This document shows positions 1 through 14,500 of a stretch of 64,000 nt of DNA, in pieces. Below the pieces are notes generated by a model. That model was given only the letters and a program-made list of their open reading frames with translations. It was not told the origin of the DNA and did no database searches. The stretch is from Paralichthys olivaceus (lineage: Eukaryota > Chordata > Actinopteri > Pleuronectiformes > Paralichthyidae), in the NCBI RefSeq assembly GCF_024713975.1, contig NC_091096.1:4243501-4307500 (forward strand). The letters are read 5' to 3'. Position 1 is the first letter of the stretch. Each line of letters opens with the position of its first letter. A program made the position numbers and the translations under genes.

Positions 1-756
1 TTCACATTTATTCCTGGGTCACACAGCAATTTAGTAATGTACCGTTAAGACACCGACACAGGAAGCCGGAGCATCGTTTGGTATTCAGGGGGAATCGCGG
101 TGCGGTGATAGTGGAGAAGAGCTGTTGACAGCCAACAAATACGAGTGAGGGAGTGTGAGTGTCAGACCTCATTGACTGCTGCGATCAACCTCAGGTTTAC
201 ACTGTAAGCAAACACAGCGAGGCTCAGAATGAGGGAAACGGGGGGGGGGGTTTATTGTTGAAGGGGACCTTTTAGGATTAAAGCTTATTTTCTGTCATAT
301 TACATAATGTCACAGTGTCGGAGTTCCCTTTCCCTTGTTTTCCGAGCACAATATTACGATGGTCTGACAGTTGATCCTTTTACACTGCATATTAACGTTT
401 TAGAAATATTCTCATTAAAGTATTTTCAAGGTGCATACAGACTTATGGTGAAACTGATAAACTACACCACACCAAACTAAAGCAGGTGCAATCAGCATTT
501 TCTTCTTTTGTCTCTCAGGGAGCTACATTACTTGCATTGGAAATTCCTACAGTGAAAATATAAGAAGTCAACCAATGACACAATGATTACTCCACGAGCT
601 GAACACAACACATGTATTAACCACACAGACCACAACCTCCTCCTCTGCCCACAGGGTGTTCGGCCCATGTGGGCTTTAGTCATAAACTCAAGTTGAGAAC
701 AAATGAACATGTAACTGAAAAGAAATTTGGAAGTGTAGAACAAATGAGAGAGAGCG

Positions 757-762
<6 letters not shown>

Positions 763-799
<37 letters not shown>
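763..799. repeat. (CA)n microsatellite
   Basis: Uninterrupted CA run of 37 bases. Confidence 0.95.
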
Positions 800-801
<2 letters not shown>

Positions 802-2450
802 GATCCATGTCCAGTCACTGCAGAGGAGCAGTGCAGCCTTTCTTAATAAAACATTCACAACTTCTCTGCAGTGGAGAGTCACTGAGATCTCCCCCTATCT
901 GCTCCAGCAGACCAGTCTAAGAGGCCCATTCTCTCAGCGGGGTTCAGTCAAGGAGGAAACGGCAGCGGCAGCAGGGAGCATTTACCCAGATATTCTCCAC
1001 ATCCCGAATGTTACTCACATTATGCTTAACACACACACGCACACACATGCACGCACGCACACACACACACAGTTTGAATCATCTTAGGAAACTGCATATC
1101 CCTGGAGAGGACTGTGAATAATTGATTTCAACCAGGGAGACGTTTGCATTTTTCGCCCCATTTCCATTTCGAGGAGAGTCTCGAGGAGGTGATTCAATAC
1201 TTGAATGATACTTGCAACACTTTGGAAAAGTTTGAGGAAGCATCAGTTGCAGGTCTAGGATGCGTCCCAGAGGATTTCAGGGGAATAATGCAGAGATTTA
1301 TTGAGAAGTCGGAGGAAAATCCTTCAACTTTTTCATCCACAGGTTGACCTGGATGTCACTGTTTAAAATGGAGCTACAACCAGGCGTGACTGTTCTATCA
1401 TGACAAACTCCAGAAGCCTTAAATAAATGCCTGCGTTTTCCTTCCTGACGACGTCCACTGGGAGACTTTCTGCCGTCAGGAACACAAAATAGACAACAAA
1501 GAACATTCTCACCGGTGTCACAGTTATGTAATCAGATTTCACCTCACTCCGACTGAACTCTGAGTCTGCTTGACTTTTTTATCAAAAACTAAACTCCCTC
1601 GTGGTTTCTCGCTTCGCTGCCTCCGGTGTTGTTTTTTCATTTTCTGGGTCATGAGAGGGAGAAGAGTCTCAGGCGTCTTATTTTTTGTGGGTGTCAAAAC
1701 GGCTCCTGCAGAAAAGGTGTGTAAACACTCGGCAGCTCGCTCTGGAGGTAAACATGACACAGCGTTCGTACCCTAGTTTCCACAACTTTGATGTTTTCGG
1801 GGAGAGATGGCATTAACATTCTGGAGGAAGCACCGTGTGCTTGAGCTCATCAGATATCCCTCAAACTAGGAGCTTAGGGCGAAGAACTCTGCCGGGAATT
1901 TTTTTTACTGAGCAAGTTTTTTTAAGTTGCTGTTCTGACGCCTCTGGGTAACACAGTCAGCTGGACATCACAGGGCAGAAGCTCAGGGGGGAATGTGAAA
2001 AGATTCTGTCTCTTGTGTTACAACAGGAAAGGTCTCCGCTGCAGCTCTACGGGGACTAACGGGCGTCCAAATCATTTTAGATCTGACTGATGAACCCTTA
2101 ATGAAACATTAAGTTTCACAAACCGGCTGGAGATTACCCTGCACAGGCCGTCAGCTCAAGGTTCCCTGGTTTTCATGAGTGGACGTCTGGGTGATTAATG
2201 CACAGTGATATTTTCACAGATTATAAATAAAAGGGACGCCCACTTGAATCACACTTTATACAGTGATTATTGCACGTCTGATGTTTCCAACTCACCCCCT
2301 CTACAATTAATTGTGCGGTTAGAGCGTTAAACTCATTTTTGTGTTCAGTATTTATTTTTGTCTGGACCAGAAATCATGGCTCGATGACGCACTGGAGCCT
2401 CAGCACAGCCTCTCCCCTAACATATAAAGACAAAGATGCATTATGAGTGG

Positions 2451-2451
<1 letters not shown>

Positions 2452-2497
<46 letters not shown>

Positions 2498-2509
2498 CAT
2501 ACATATATA
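2452..2509. repeat. (TA)n microsatellite running into (TACA)n
   Basis: About 40 bases of pure TA followed by three TACA units and a short TA tail. Confidence 0.95.
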
Positions 2510-5500
2510 CTCCAGTTTGCTGGCGCGCTGTACTCCTTTGTCCGACAAATCCATCTTCCCTGGACGCCATGACTCGTGATAACACTGGAACCTGCCACTC
2601 ACCAAACGTGCATCGACATGTAATCTTACAATCACTGAAGCTTGCAGCCGCATTGATTGTTTTTAAAAGGGTTGTGTGGGCGTGTTGCTTAAAACAAAGT
2701 CAGACCCATTTTTCTCAGTGAGTATTTTTCATTTGAGCTGGTGTCAAATCTGTGAATCACACTCGTGCTTCATGATACGGCTTTTTTTCCCCCACAATTT
2801 TGGAACCTTACTCATATATTTAACAATTCAATTTAGTGTTGTAGTTAAGATTAGATCAAATAGAAAGCTGTATACATATGTACTATGGTTGGTTAGTACA
2901 CCAAATCAAAAACTAAACTAAAGGAACTAAACTTGTAACTCGGGAACGTTTAAACAACTTCCTGTTGTGGACACAGTTTAATGTTTAGTGAAAGATTCTA
3001 TTTACAGCTCGGAAAATAAGTATATTTTAAGTCCCCAGCAGGACTCGAACCTGTGAGAGTCAGATGTGTTGCACACAAACAGCATGGTCTGAGTTAGAGC
3101 TGAATGTTGGGAACTGAAGTAAACTTTCTCCTCTGTCCCTCCTAATAAAGGGGTCGTTAATCTTTGATGCAAATTTAAGAATAACAATAGCTGTGATACA
3201 TAGGCTGTAAAAAAGATCCTGACACGAATAACTAGATAAAGTAGATGACATTAGATATTTTATATAAAATCAAATCTCCCTGGTTCGACCTCATATCGCT
3301 CCACGCTCTCTGTTTCCTTCTCTACCTCAAATACCCTCAAAGTTTCAACCCCTGCAAAGACGTGCAGGAGTTTTTGGATCTTTTCTTGTGTTTTCAAATC
3401 AAGAGCTTGTCACAACAGGGAGGAACCAGTTTGCTTCCACTTTCCACCAGAGGTTGCTGTTTTGTTTCTTTCACAATAAAAGACTTTCCTTTTCGTTTTG
3501 CTTCCAAATCCAATCTTTTTTCCTCCTACACCTCCTCCCGGCGGAAGCTCCCCAAATAGCAAAGCAGCACTTCAAACAGGCACCGACTTCCTCTGAAAAA
3601 AGCATTGATGGGGTCCAGCTTGGGGCTGCCCAGCAAGGAGAGGAGGAAGGGAAGAGAGGGGGGGCGTATCGTGGAGATAAACACAAGCCAAAACACCTGG
3701 GGAATACATGTTTGCGGCTGCAGTGCGGCTTATGTTGATCCTGCAGCCTCATTCAGAGGCAGATTCAGCGCAGGCGCCCACTGGCATGTTTATAATTCCC
3801 TTCATAGACTGGAACTCCTCTTCCTGCAGCCAGAAACTTTTAAGAATGGCAGCACCAGACCAGTCGTGTTTGTTCGGGGGAGAGAGGATTAATGTGAAAA
3901 GACGGATGATGCCAATTGCCAGAGCTTGAGAACTGTCGTGTAGTGGGACTTGAGGGATGCCGGGGTGATCCGATGTAGAGCTTAGTCAGACTTTTTGCAT
4001 TTCCGACTCCCAAAACGTCTCCGTTGTGGTGCAGGCATTTTGTAAATGCATCACCTAACAACATTAACTGGTTGTAATGCAGAGCTCTGATGCCGTGAGT
4101 CAGTTCAGGGCTTTGTGAAATGACCACATCTGTCTTTGTTTCCCTCCAACCAGAAGCTCTCAGTCTCCAGCTCTCTCTGGCTCCATGCTTATACTCCTGG
4201 AGCAGCTCAATGGGCTCAGAGTACGAGTCATTATTCACTTCAGCTCTCTGTTTTTTTTCTTTCTCTGCACTGGCCAATAGCCACAGTCAGAATTGCAAAG
4301 GGTTGTTTGTTTCACTGGGGCAGACAGACCTGACCACGGGGGCAGAATCACAGCGAGCCCTCGTCTTACACGCTCCCTATAGAAGAGGAAATGTCCACAT
4401 ATTGTACAAATGTGACTCTTTTTTGTCCTCCGCTGCCTGGGCGCTGTTATTTATTTTTTCGAAATATGGTAAATCTTCAGAAGTAATAACTTCTGGCAGG
4501 TAGCCTGACATGAAATTACAGTTTTTCACTCCCTCTCCCTTTAATCTGCAACAATTCAATCAGGCAGCTTTCGGGCAAACTTATTGGGCTCCTCTCTCGT
4601 CAAGACGTTTTTATCTGAGGAGGAGGGAATGTGGACGAACAAACGAATGAACGGGGTGAAATGTTTTTCTGACTATTGTTTGCACTGATGAGGGGAGAAG
4701 TTTAAAATCTGTCAAGACAAGTTGTCATTAGAAATCAAGAGTACGTCATATTTACCCCTAATTTGATTCAAACTAACTTAAAGTTACAAATAACCAGGTC
4801 TGCATCCTTCCACTAAGTTTCCCGTCCAGGAGTTTTTCACGTGATCTTGCTGACAAATAAATACAAACGACATCCATCGTGTTGAAAGGCGAAAGATCGG
4901 ATGACAGCTTCCTGTTTATCAACAAAACCCCACTTTTATTTGAAATCTCTTACATAATGATCCAGATGATTAATTCTGCAGCAGCTCTGAGCTTCTCTGC
5001 CAATAATAAATGATGCACAAGTTGCTTTTTTAGTGGTTATTCAGAGACTGAAAGAACTCAAACACATAATGAGTTTTCTGCTCATGGTGGCAACTTGGTA
5101 AAAAGGAGCTTGTGAGCAGATGAAGCCGACAAAACTGTTCCGCCAAACTGCCGCCGGGCGATGCACGGCCTTAATCCAGGCCTTAATGAGGGAAATATTG
5201 GACTCTTGAATCCACAGTTCAATCATTTGGCGTCTGAACACTTGGAATATTCTGCTGTTGCAGTGAATTTTTGGTCATATTTGTTTTTCACTTCTGGAAC
5301 TCACAGATGCATAAATGTTGGATCCAGACTCGCACCTGCTGTGCTAACGAGGTCATTAAAGCTTCAAATGTTATCTCTTTTTACTCAAGGGAGAGAATTA
5401 AATGATGAAATGTGATTTTTTTCACTCTGTTTACTGCCATTATTACTAATTTAAATACGATTCTAGGAAGCATCCATAAATAAACATTGGGACCGATGTG

Positions 5501-7479
5501 TACATGTTTAATTTAATGGTAGATTTCATTTAAATATCAGATCATCTGCAGTCACAGCAGCTTTTAGAGACTCGACTCTGGGGTGGAGGGATCGTCTAGT
5601 TCCAGCAGCTTCGCCTCTCACACACACACTGAGGTATCTATATCCACAATCTGACAGACCTCAGGCATGTACCCTAGCGGGGGACAATCATTTAACATTT
5701 TCAGGGACAAAGGGGTCCCTGTGATGCACTGAAGTCCAAACACTGAACCTATTGGATTTCCAAAGAGGTCTGACCTTCAAAGTTTCCTTCCGTCGAGAGG
5801 GCTTTCGGTTTGACTGGTTTTGTAAAAATAAAAAACAAGGTGCCACACTTTACCCCAGGATACAAAGTCAGCCGTGCCCTTTTGTGTCCAGCCAACGGTC
5901 GCTGGACACTGCTGACACTGTCAGACCGAAGATTTGGTCCGTTGAGCTTTGGAAAATGCCAGCCAGCACAGTGGACATTTCTAAGTGTGGACTCAGTCGA
6001 TGCTGCGTCTCAGTGAGCAAGTCGAGGTGGAATACTGGAGGAGTTTAAAGTTTTCATAGCAGGAATATAAAACACATTATTTATAATCAGGGCCAGGCTG
6101 TGGCGTAGGTATACAAGAAAATGCCAGTAGAGGACTTTTTCATGATTTAGATCACTTTTTAGTATCAATGTTTTATTTTTGGCGCCTCTCTAACCCAGAA
6201 TGAAAGAACACAGAGAACGATTATCACATATTTATGCTGCAACACTGAGTCCCCTTCTGTTCATCGGACCCAAGGTTACGTTAGGAAGCCTGATAGATAA
6301 CAACTGCATGAACGTACATAACATCTCAGCAATGAGGGCAATCGGATTTTCTTGAAAACATGTAGAGAAGACAAATGAATTAATGGTTTGACAAGACAAG
6401 CTAAACATATGAATCCAGTAGAGCTGCATGTGTAGACTAATGGTAGTGGCCACCTTGACTTTGTATGTTTATAATTTTTGTAATGACAGCATCCAGTATT
6501 GACAATAAACACCTCTGCTGAAGACGTCACCAGTCTCCAGAAAAACTCAATTCCTTCACGCTGCTAGATTTTTACAGTACCAACCCTATACGTGTGTTTG
6601 TTTTCCCTGAAATGAATTTATAGACTCATTCGTTGTGTTTTTTAAACTGGACACGTTCAGGAGAAGAAAACACACTTCCTATTGTTTTACTTTGACTTTT
6701 AAGAAACTTGCTCATGAACACTATTTTTAAGTGATGAAATATCCCTTTCGTTTGGCATGAAGAATAACACATTACTTTAGTTTGGGATTTCAGAGATGAC
6801 TGCTGTTATTATAGTAGATGTTTGCTCCTTATCTGTGACTGATATTGACAATAACCCTCAGGCTGCACAAACCTCCATCATTTCCAAATAAGTCCATTCA
6901 CATTCCTGTTGTTTTATAATAGTTTGAGGTCATAATTATATGAAGTCATACTTAGTGTCAATATGTAGGATAACATACTTTGTCCTTCTCCATACGTTTC
7001 ACCACATCGTCACCTCACACTTTTCTAGATATCTGATATTCAATAGATCCCGTCAGACTCAAACAATCATAAAAAATCCAAGGGAGACTGTGGAGACACG
7101 AAATTGACTTTCAAACATTTCCATAACCACTTTGCATTAACAAATAACATCTCTCAAAACCTGTCATACATCAAGATTGAGCAAGGTCATGTCTGTAGTT
7201 TGTGGTCGAATAGCTGCAAGAGCATTTTAGAAACCATGGAAGAAACCAAAGAAAACCTAAGAAGATGATGGCTGAAGTTGTAAATTGATTTAAAAGGTGG
7301 AGGAGATGGAGAAAAATACCTGATGTTCAGGCTCCTGCCAAAAGAGGGAACCAATCAGGGAACTGATTAGAAAAGTGGGAACAGTACAACAGTTAATTCC
7401 AATGTGTTGCTCTGCACCAATCTTGCAGCTGAACTGGAAATAATAAGAAAGAAAGCTCAACACATTTTCTTCTCTTCTT

Positions 7480-8484
7480 TATCTTTCCTCCTTTGCGATC
7501 TATAAAATACTCCCTGAAGCCTCCCACTATACAGTCCCCTCAGTGCAGCAGCGGCAGCAGATGCAGTTTTACAGCAAGAGCACGTGTCTGACCATCAGAC
7601 TTCTCGATCATAATTTGGGCAAAAGGCTTTAATATTTTCTTATAACTTCGGTGGGGAGGGAGGAAACCAACCATTCAGATACAGAACACATGATCATCAA
7701 TCACACTTACAATAATGCTCACGGGGGGGGGGGGGGGGGGGGGGGTGTGTGTAGATATATGTATGAGAGAGACAGTGGGGGGGAGAGAGGAGACTGGCTA
7801 CATATCTGATGCGCGCACGGCGCAGCCTCCTCTCACAAAACACTGGGAACGGATGGAACCACTGGATCTCGAGACCACAGTCTCCGAGGATCCGGACACG
7901 CACTCACCTGTCACCTGTGCACGCACCGGAGAGACACGTTTACATTTGTGGTTGGTTCACGCGTCGCTCCCCGTGGATTACATGAAGGTGTCTGGACCTT
8001 GAGGACGGAGTGCGTCAGGAGGAGAGAGCGCGCGTGTCCAACAAGTGGACGCAAGACTCGACTGAAAACACAAACTCTCAGTGGATTGATTGATCACCTG
8101 CTAATTCATCCATCCACGGATCGATCGATCGGTTCACAGTTGAGACTCAACTAACCTGCGCTCATTCGCTCTGCCTCAGATGTGGAGCTGGTGCGCATTG
8201 TCTCGCTCTGAAGTAGTTTCTCTCTCCAGTGACTGAGTATTATTTGTTCTTTTCCAAGCAAATAATGAAACTGCAATGAGGTAAGACAACGCCTGCATTT
8301 TTTTGTTTTTTCATTCATTGACCTAAAGCGAGATTTTCGGAGGACACGCTGCGGAATCCACCGCTCGCCCCCATCATCCACTGACGCGCTGCGGGTCCCT
8401 CGGTGATCGTGGGGGGAAGTTGGGATCCTCTCTGTGGGCATCTCTGCATGTCGAGGGCGCAGGTGGCAGCCAAAGGTCGCAGTC
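7480..8484 (+). promoter_or_regulatory. cabp7: Probable cabp7 promoter and 5' UTR region
   Basis: A TATA-like TATAAAATAC lies at 7501-7510, about 1 kb before the cabp7 start codon, followed by a CAG-rich stretch at about 7540-7565. The segment also holds a 23-base G run and, from about 7800, sequence richer in CpG than its surroundings (for example GCGCGCACGGCGC near 7810 and GAGCGCGCGTG near 8027). No other gene is nearby. The transcription start is not determined. Confidence 0.35.
7723..7745. repeat. Poly-G run of 23 upstream of cabp7
   Basis: 23 consecutive G followed by TGTGTGT. It lies 740 bases before the cabp7 start, in the probable promoter or 5' UTR. Confidence 0.9.
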
Positions 8485-8590
8485 ATGCCGATGCATCCAG
8501 TCACCTCCACGTTGATGTACCGGGGGATCTGCACCATCCCTGACATCCTCTACAGCGCGCCAGTGAACCTGCCCGAAGACGAAGTTGAAG
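8485..8590 (+). CDS. cabp7: cabp7 coding exon 1
   Basis: Encodes residues 1-35 plus the first base of codon 36. It is the N-terminal extension before the EF-hands, ending PEDEVE. The donor at 8591 reads GTAAGA. The exon ends in phase 1, and the split codon (G + AG) gives Glu36 with exon 2. ATG 8485 is the first ATG in this frame; the frame stays open upstream to at least 8434 but only through non-ATG codons. Confidence 0.93.
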
Positions 8591-11500
8591 GTAAGATGAT
8601 GATGATGATGATGATGATGATGAGGATGGTGATAATGATGATGAGGATGATGATGAGGATGATACCTGCTCGTGTTCACCTGAGTGATCACAGCCACAGA
8701 TCAACACTGGATCTGGTTGTTTTGTCTCATTTAGTGTCTGTGGCTGTGGTGGAGCTCATTCAGCACCTTGGACAGCGCAGAGATTGTAATTGATTTGTTG
8801 ATTTCCATCCCATAATTCTTCCTCATCTGACTTTAAGAAACAGAAAATAAAAAAAAAGAATCAACCACCTCGTTACCCGTGCTACTCAGAGATCAGATAA
8901 CTTGTTTAATTGAGTTTCATCGATTGGAAATATAGATTTGCAGCTGAGTCAGAGGGTCACACATGTCTTCGCTCAGATCTGGAGCTGGTTGGGTAAAAAG
9001 AAAAAAGAAAAAAACATCTCTGCAGCTTCTCAGTGTTGCTCCTTGAGATGATGAGACATTAAACCTGTGTAGAAGTAGAAGCTCCTGGGTGAATCATAGA
9101 AGTCTGATTTCACAGAGTTTGATGTTCCATATTTTTTTTCCTGGGGAAACTGTGGAAAACAGCAGGTGCATATACTAATTCAAACAATGTGCATGTTGAA
9201 TATTATCTTGATGTAATACATTTGAAAATCTCCTCTGTGCATCATACACATCGAACCTCCACAGCTCTGCAGTCACAGATGATGCTAAATGAAGTAGCCC
9301 ATCACCCACCTCCTCAACAACCATGACACATGACTATAACTATTCTGAGCAGCTTGTTTTCTTCTTCTTCTTCTTCAGTATACTGAGAATATTCCTGCCT
9401 GCAGCCCTTTTTGTGATGTGAACCTGTGACATATGCACATTATCATCCAGCAGCCCCTGGGACATTGCTCCAAGTATCACGCCGCGTGTGGTGACATTAG
9501 GTTCTTGCATTGTTGTCCTGTTGTCAGTGTGGTGACGCATCCCTGCTCAATTATTAGTTTTTATTTTTCTCCCGTCCTTATTAATCTGCACAGTTCTGAT
9601 AGATCTGAATGCTTCGGAGTCGGAGTGATTAGCGCGGACGCACGTGTCTTTAAAAGTGTCGCATTTCCGATGAGGCTCTGACCAACATGTGTAAATTACA
9701 GACAAGCTGCGTCTTGTGAGGGATCTGTCAGTGGGTGCTGGTGCAGAGAATCCCATGGACAAATCTGAAATGAATGAACTGAACCTGGAGTTGAGATGAG
9801 ATTGCACAGCCACACACGCTTCTTTGTGTCATATGCAAAAAGGTTTGGGCTGAACATGAATTGGTTTTGCCTTTGAAAAGATGTTCAAAGAAAAGAAAAC
9901 ACACACAGTTCAAAAAAGCTTCCAGAAATTACAAGAATAGATGCCACAGAAGTGTCAATATGCCTCCTGCATGTTATACTCCTCTGCTCTTCTTTCGCTT
10001 TGACACCCAACGAACTGAGCCGACGATAAAAGAGAAATGTCAACAATGCCAAAAGTGATCTTTGCATGATGCCATACCCCTGTCATGGCATTGCATCAGT
10101 CATTTTTCTTCCCCTGTCAAACATGATTTGCAGTTTAAAAAGAGACTGCATGACAGAAATATATGTTTTTGCAGCAAATATTTCAGCCCATCTTTATTTT
10201 GCACGGAAAGAAGCAGAGGTGTCGCTCATCAGCTCCAGAGGAAGCCGTGGGGTTGTTGAGACATGAGGAATCTCTGTTTCATCTTCAGCCTCCCACTTAA
10301 CTTCACAGTCCACTTTGGGTGCAATAAACAGACAACACTTCATTTTGACTTTAACTGCTCAAGTCAACTTGCTCTCTCTTGCTGCAGTCGCTCTCAACAT
10401 GAGCCGTTTGGGCTTTACAGCTCAACGTATAAATGTCAGTCTGCCTGGAGAAGCGATAAGTTGTGTTGTGCAGAGAGCAGGAGAGCACAGTCACGCACAG
10501 CTAACAGCGGCGACAGAGGCTTTTCCAGCCGCTGCAGAGCAGTGATCCCGTGTGAGGGACGTCTCGCAGGTTGTGAAAGAGGCAGCTTTGAAAGGCAGAG
10601 TCGCAGAGGAGGTCAAATGTTGCTGTCGTCGTCCTTGTCAAGCAAGAAATTCACAACCTCTTCCTGTCTGAAAGCATGAGATGGGAATTACAAAGACACA
10701 GCGGGGCTGATTGGTCTGTTGAAAAGCAGTACAAGTGACTGAATAAATACTTTGAAGGCAAGATTCTGACATTCACAACTCACATTGTGGCATCTGGAAA
10801 CAAACATGCTGTCGTCTGTGTATTTTTAGCAGCTCAGAGAGGATGAACAGTGCAACAAGTGAACAGCTGCGACATTCTCCTTCCAGGCAACATGTTGCAT
10901 TTGACATTTTTACCTTTTTATTGGACTTTTATTTTGGATTTCTGCTCTGGTTTTCTTTCTAGATCCTTTCCGGGTCAGATGTGTAAGATTTAGTTTAAAG
11001 GGAATCGTTGACAAAAAAATGTAACGACCCGATGGCCTGAATGAGTGCATTATTGAGTTACCTTACGTATGTACAACCAGAGCGAGTCTTCCTCTATGAA
11101 GGCAGCCATGTTGCATCACCATGTTTCTACAGTAGCCAAGAATGGACAAAACAAACACTTGCTCCAGAGATGGCCTTTGAGTTTTAAGGTAATGGGACTA
11201 CAATATGCAACCTTACCAGTAGATGTCACTAAATCCTACACACTTAACCTTTAAAGCACCAGGTCAATATACTTAACATTGTTGTATAAGCTTGATACAG
11301 AATTAGTTCAATTTTAAACTTGTTCGCTATTATTTTTTGTGTGTCTCAGAGACCTCAGCTGGTGTCGACCATAGGTTGTACACTCCAACATCCTCTGAAC
11401 TCATTCAATAGATCTGAAAAGATTTATCATTACAGTTTTATAACCCTATAACTCTAATCCACCTGTCTGGGGGTCAAACCTCTCTGAGATCTTATTGACC

Positions 11501-14500
11501 ACCTTCATTTGATGATAAAGCTCTGTGTGCAACAACAACAGAAAGAGATACCACTTCATATTTAGGCTTCTAAATAAAGGCAGAAGATTAAAAGATATAC
11601 AACAAAGATTTTGTGATGATTATTCTTATTTTGAAATATGTATTTTGTTGGTTCTGTATGACCACAAAGGATGTGGGGGTTTATTTATATAAAAAAAGAG
11701 GGATTCATGTTACTGTTAGTCCCACAGACGCGGCAAAGGTTGATAAGCTTTATATTATAATATGCATTTAACAATCAGTCAGATTTGGACGGCTGACTTT
11801 TCATAAACGTTGATGAGAGACGCGCTGCAGCTCAAGCGACAGATCTTGTCATCATCTCTTGAGAGACGGATGAGAACTGGCTGGAAGTCTGGAGTGTCAC
11901 ATGCATCAGCTCTGCTGTCAGGGAGACGGGCCTTTGTCACAAACCCCAAATTGCACATTAGTGCACGTGTGTGTGTGTGGGAGCATGTATGAGGACAGGA
12001 AGCTCGAGCCCTATTGGCCCACATGGCCACAAGGACGTGATTTTCAATTACTGGCGTGGACACCTCAGGGAACTGACCAATGGCAGAATACTTTGTGAAC
12101 GAGAAGGCTGTCAAAGCTATAATTGGAAGAAAATCCTATTTTTCTGGTGCTCGATAAGCCTGTGTGTGTGCATGTGTGTGTGCATGTGTGTGTGCATGGT
12201 AGTAGGTGGGGGGTGGTAGCAAGTACCTTAATGTACAATGATGTGAGCACAAATTGAATTGGAGTCCATATTCTCCATTTCCCCTCCCACACAAGAGGGA
12301 GGGAAGAACAGTTGGTCATATTACAGGAGCTCAATATAGTTTAGACCTCCTCCACCACTGAAGCACACACGGACACATGGACACACACACGCACGCACAC
12401 ACACACACACAGTGTCAATATCTCTCCAGGTGGAATTAAGTGGGTAGCCCATTTCCACACTGCCCAACAACAGCCCTATTTGTAAGCAGCTTCAAAATAG
12501 TCCCAGGGCTGAGCTTAAAGTATTTGTAACAGGTCCCCGAGTGAGGCTCAAGTAAACAGACGCCAGCAGTTTTCTGTAGGCACAAACAAAAACACAAGAC
12601 TGGAGCAGAGTGTTTGCATCTTTCTGACAAGTTGTGACTTCAGCAGCAGAAAACACCCAAATGAAACCCACATTTAAATCCACTGTAGATCCAGGTATTT
12701 ACTTGGATCCAAATAAACCAATCCCCTCAATTTGTGTGCATTTTTTTTACAAAAATGTCAAAATCTCAGGATGTAAAATCAAATGAAAAGCCTCCTGGAT
12801 ATGCACCGTTATTTAACAGCTTGTTCCCTGGTTCATACAACATCCGTCCACCAAGTTTCATGGTAATCCATCCACTGGTTTTTCTCTAATACCTTCATCA
12901 TGGAGGTAATAAATGTTTACAAATGTAATCTTTCACATTTTCATTGCCTCCTTTAGTCAATTTGTTTCTTTAGGGGATTAATTCAATTGTAGAATTAGTC
13001 CTGTTTTTTTTCCTCCTGTGTTGTTGCTTGCAGAGATTTGTCCCAAAAACCTCCAAAACACATTTAGAACTAAGTGTGAAAATACTGACATTAAGGTAAA
13101 TTAATCCATTTGACAAACAGGAGCAAGCTGCTATAAAAAGAGAACAACTCCTCTGTTGTCAAACAGCTGAATTTTATGTGTAAAAACTTGAACATTACAG
13201 CTGCAATTTATTACAAAAGCTGTAGAAGACTTAATGAAGTCATAAAAAATTTCAATATTGTGTTGAAATCTCCCTCAAATTTCTTGTCTCGGGATCAAAC
13301 ACAGATTGGACTGTCACCCCCGTCCTCAAGAGACAGGAAGCTGAGATGTAACAAACAGGAAGTGGAATTGGAATAAAGGGAACAAAGTCAGCGAGGCCTA
13401 GAAGCTTCTTTCATTGATACAGAGCGACAGTTGAAACAAAAGCTGATCAGTCCTCGTCGTTATGTTTTCCACGGGGTGATTAAATTATAAATAAAGACGG
13501 ATGACGCGTCTCCACTGTCTGTCACTCTACAAAAATGATGCCAAAAAGGATAAAGGACACGGGGGCTGCCATCTTGCACTGCTGACGCCAGAGTCTGTGC
13601 AGTCGAGGTTCTGCCGATGCACACACTCGACCAACTGTGAGTCTCAGCTGTCAATCACGATATTTCAAATAATGAGTCAAAACAAAACCTACTCAAAACC
13701 ATTATTTAAAATGAACCAACATCAGTGAGATAAGAACTACACAAACCGATAGAAACTGTCTTTTTGACGTGTACCAGGTGGTGATTCAGCTCCACAATCA
13801 TAAATCTATTTTTTAAAAACTCTGCAGATTCTGAACCCAGTCCACCACAGGGAACTCTGAGTATCTGTGCTCGGATCATTTATCACAGCAAGTCTACATT
13901 AACTAATACCTTTCACTTAACTGAGGTCGCTCCGTCTTCATAACAGTTTAGTTTGATTTGTTGCAGAGGGACAGTTTGAGTTGGATGTGAAATCTTTTTT
14001 GGGTAAAATGAACTCAAACTGGTAAAATATTCATTGCAGAGCATGAAACTCTGAAGGTTGTTGCTATTTGCTTGTGGACACCAGTAATTGGGTTGTGTTG
14101 TTTCTCATGTATCTCCCTGAGACACAAACATGCGCCTTTTCATAAGAAAGTCAGACTTGCACGCTGCATGTTGTTTTCTTTCATAGCAGTTTGCTTTCAG
14201 TGGTAAAAGTTGAACACGCTACTGGGACTTATTTTTCAACATTTTCGTCAGTTGTTCCCTCAGCAGTTTTTGGGACTTTGCAGATTGCTTTGACTGACAG
14301 CAGCGCATTTAAAAAAAAAAAAACAAGAAAAAACCACACTGACATCTCTGTGTTCCTGATGGCATAAATCGCCTGTGAGCCGATCTTGATGTTTCTGCAC
14401 GACTCCCACTGTAGCTGCGGCAGAGAAACATTGACTCATTTCTTTGCCCTGAGGTGGAGGGTTGACTTCCACTCCTTTGGAAATACTTACATGAATACAA

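Larger units (their letters stand above)
1..7479. other. Intergenic DNA, no gene recognised
   Basis: Only short ORFs without domain features, several caused by microsatellites. Visible content: (CA)n at 763-799, a second CA-rich stretch at about 1030-1072, (TA)n at 2452-2492, and a lone tRNA-like B-box on the minus strand at 3051-3041 without a tRNA body. Distal cabp7 regulatory elements are possible but not recognisable. Confidence 0.6.

Noticed and set aside
1144-1347. 67-codon acidic ORF on the plus strand
   Set aside because: No motif, no splice partners and no promoter context; kept out as likely chance.
3030-3110. tRNA gene on the minus strand (GGTTCGAGTCC B-box)
   Set aside because: Only the B-box and part of a T arm fit; there is no matching acceptor stem or good A-box. 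At most a decayed tRNA-derived remnant.
8374-8707. His-rich and Ser-rich minus-strand ORFs opposite cabp7 exon 1
   Set aside because: Translations of the (GAT)n repeat and shadows of the exon.
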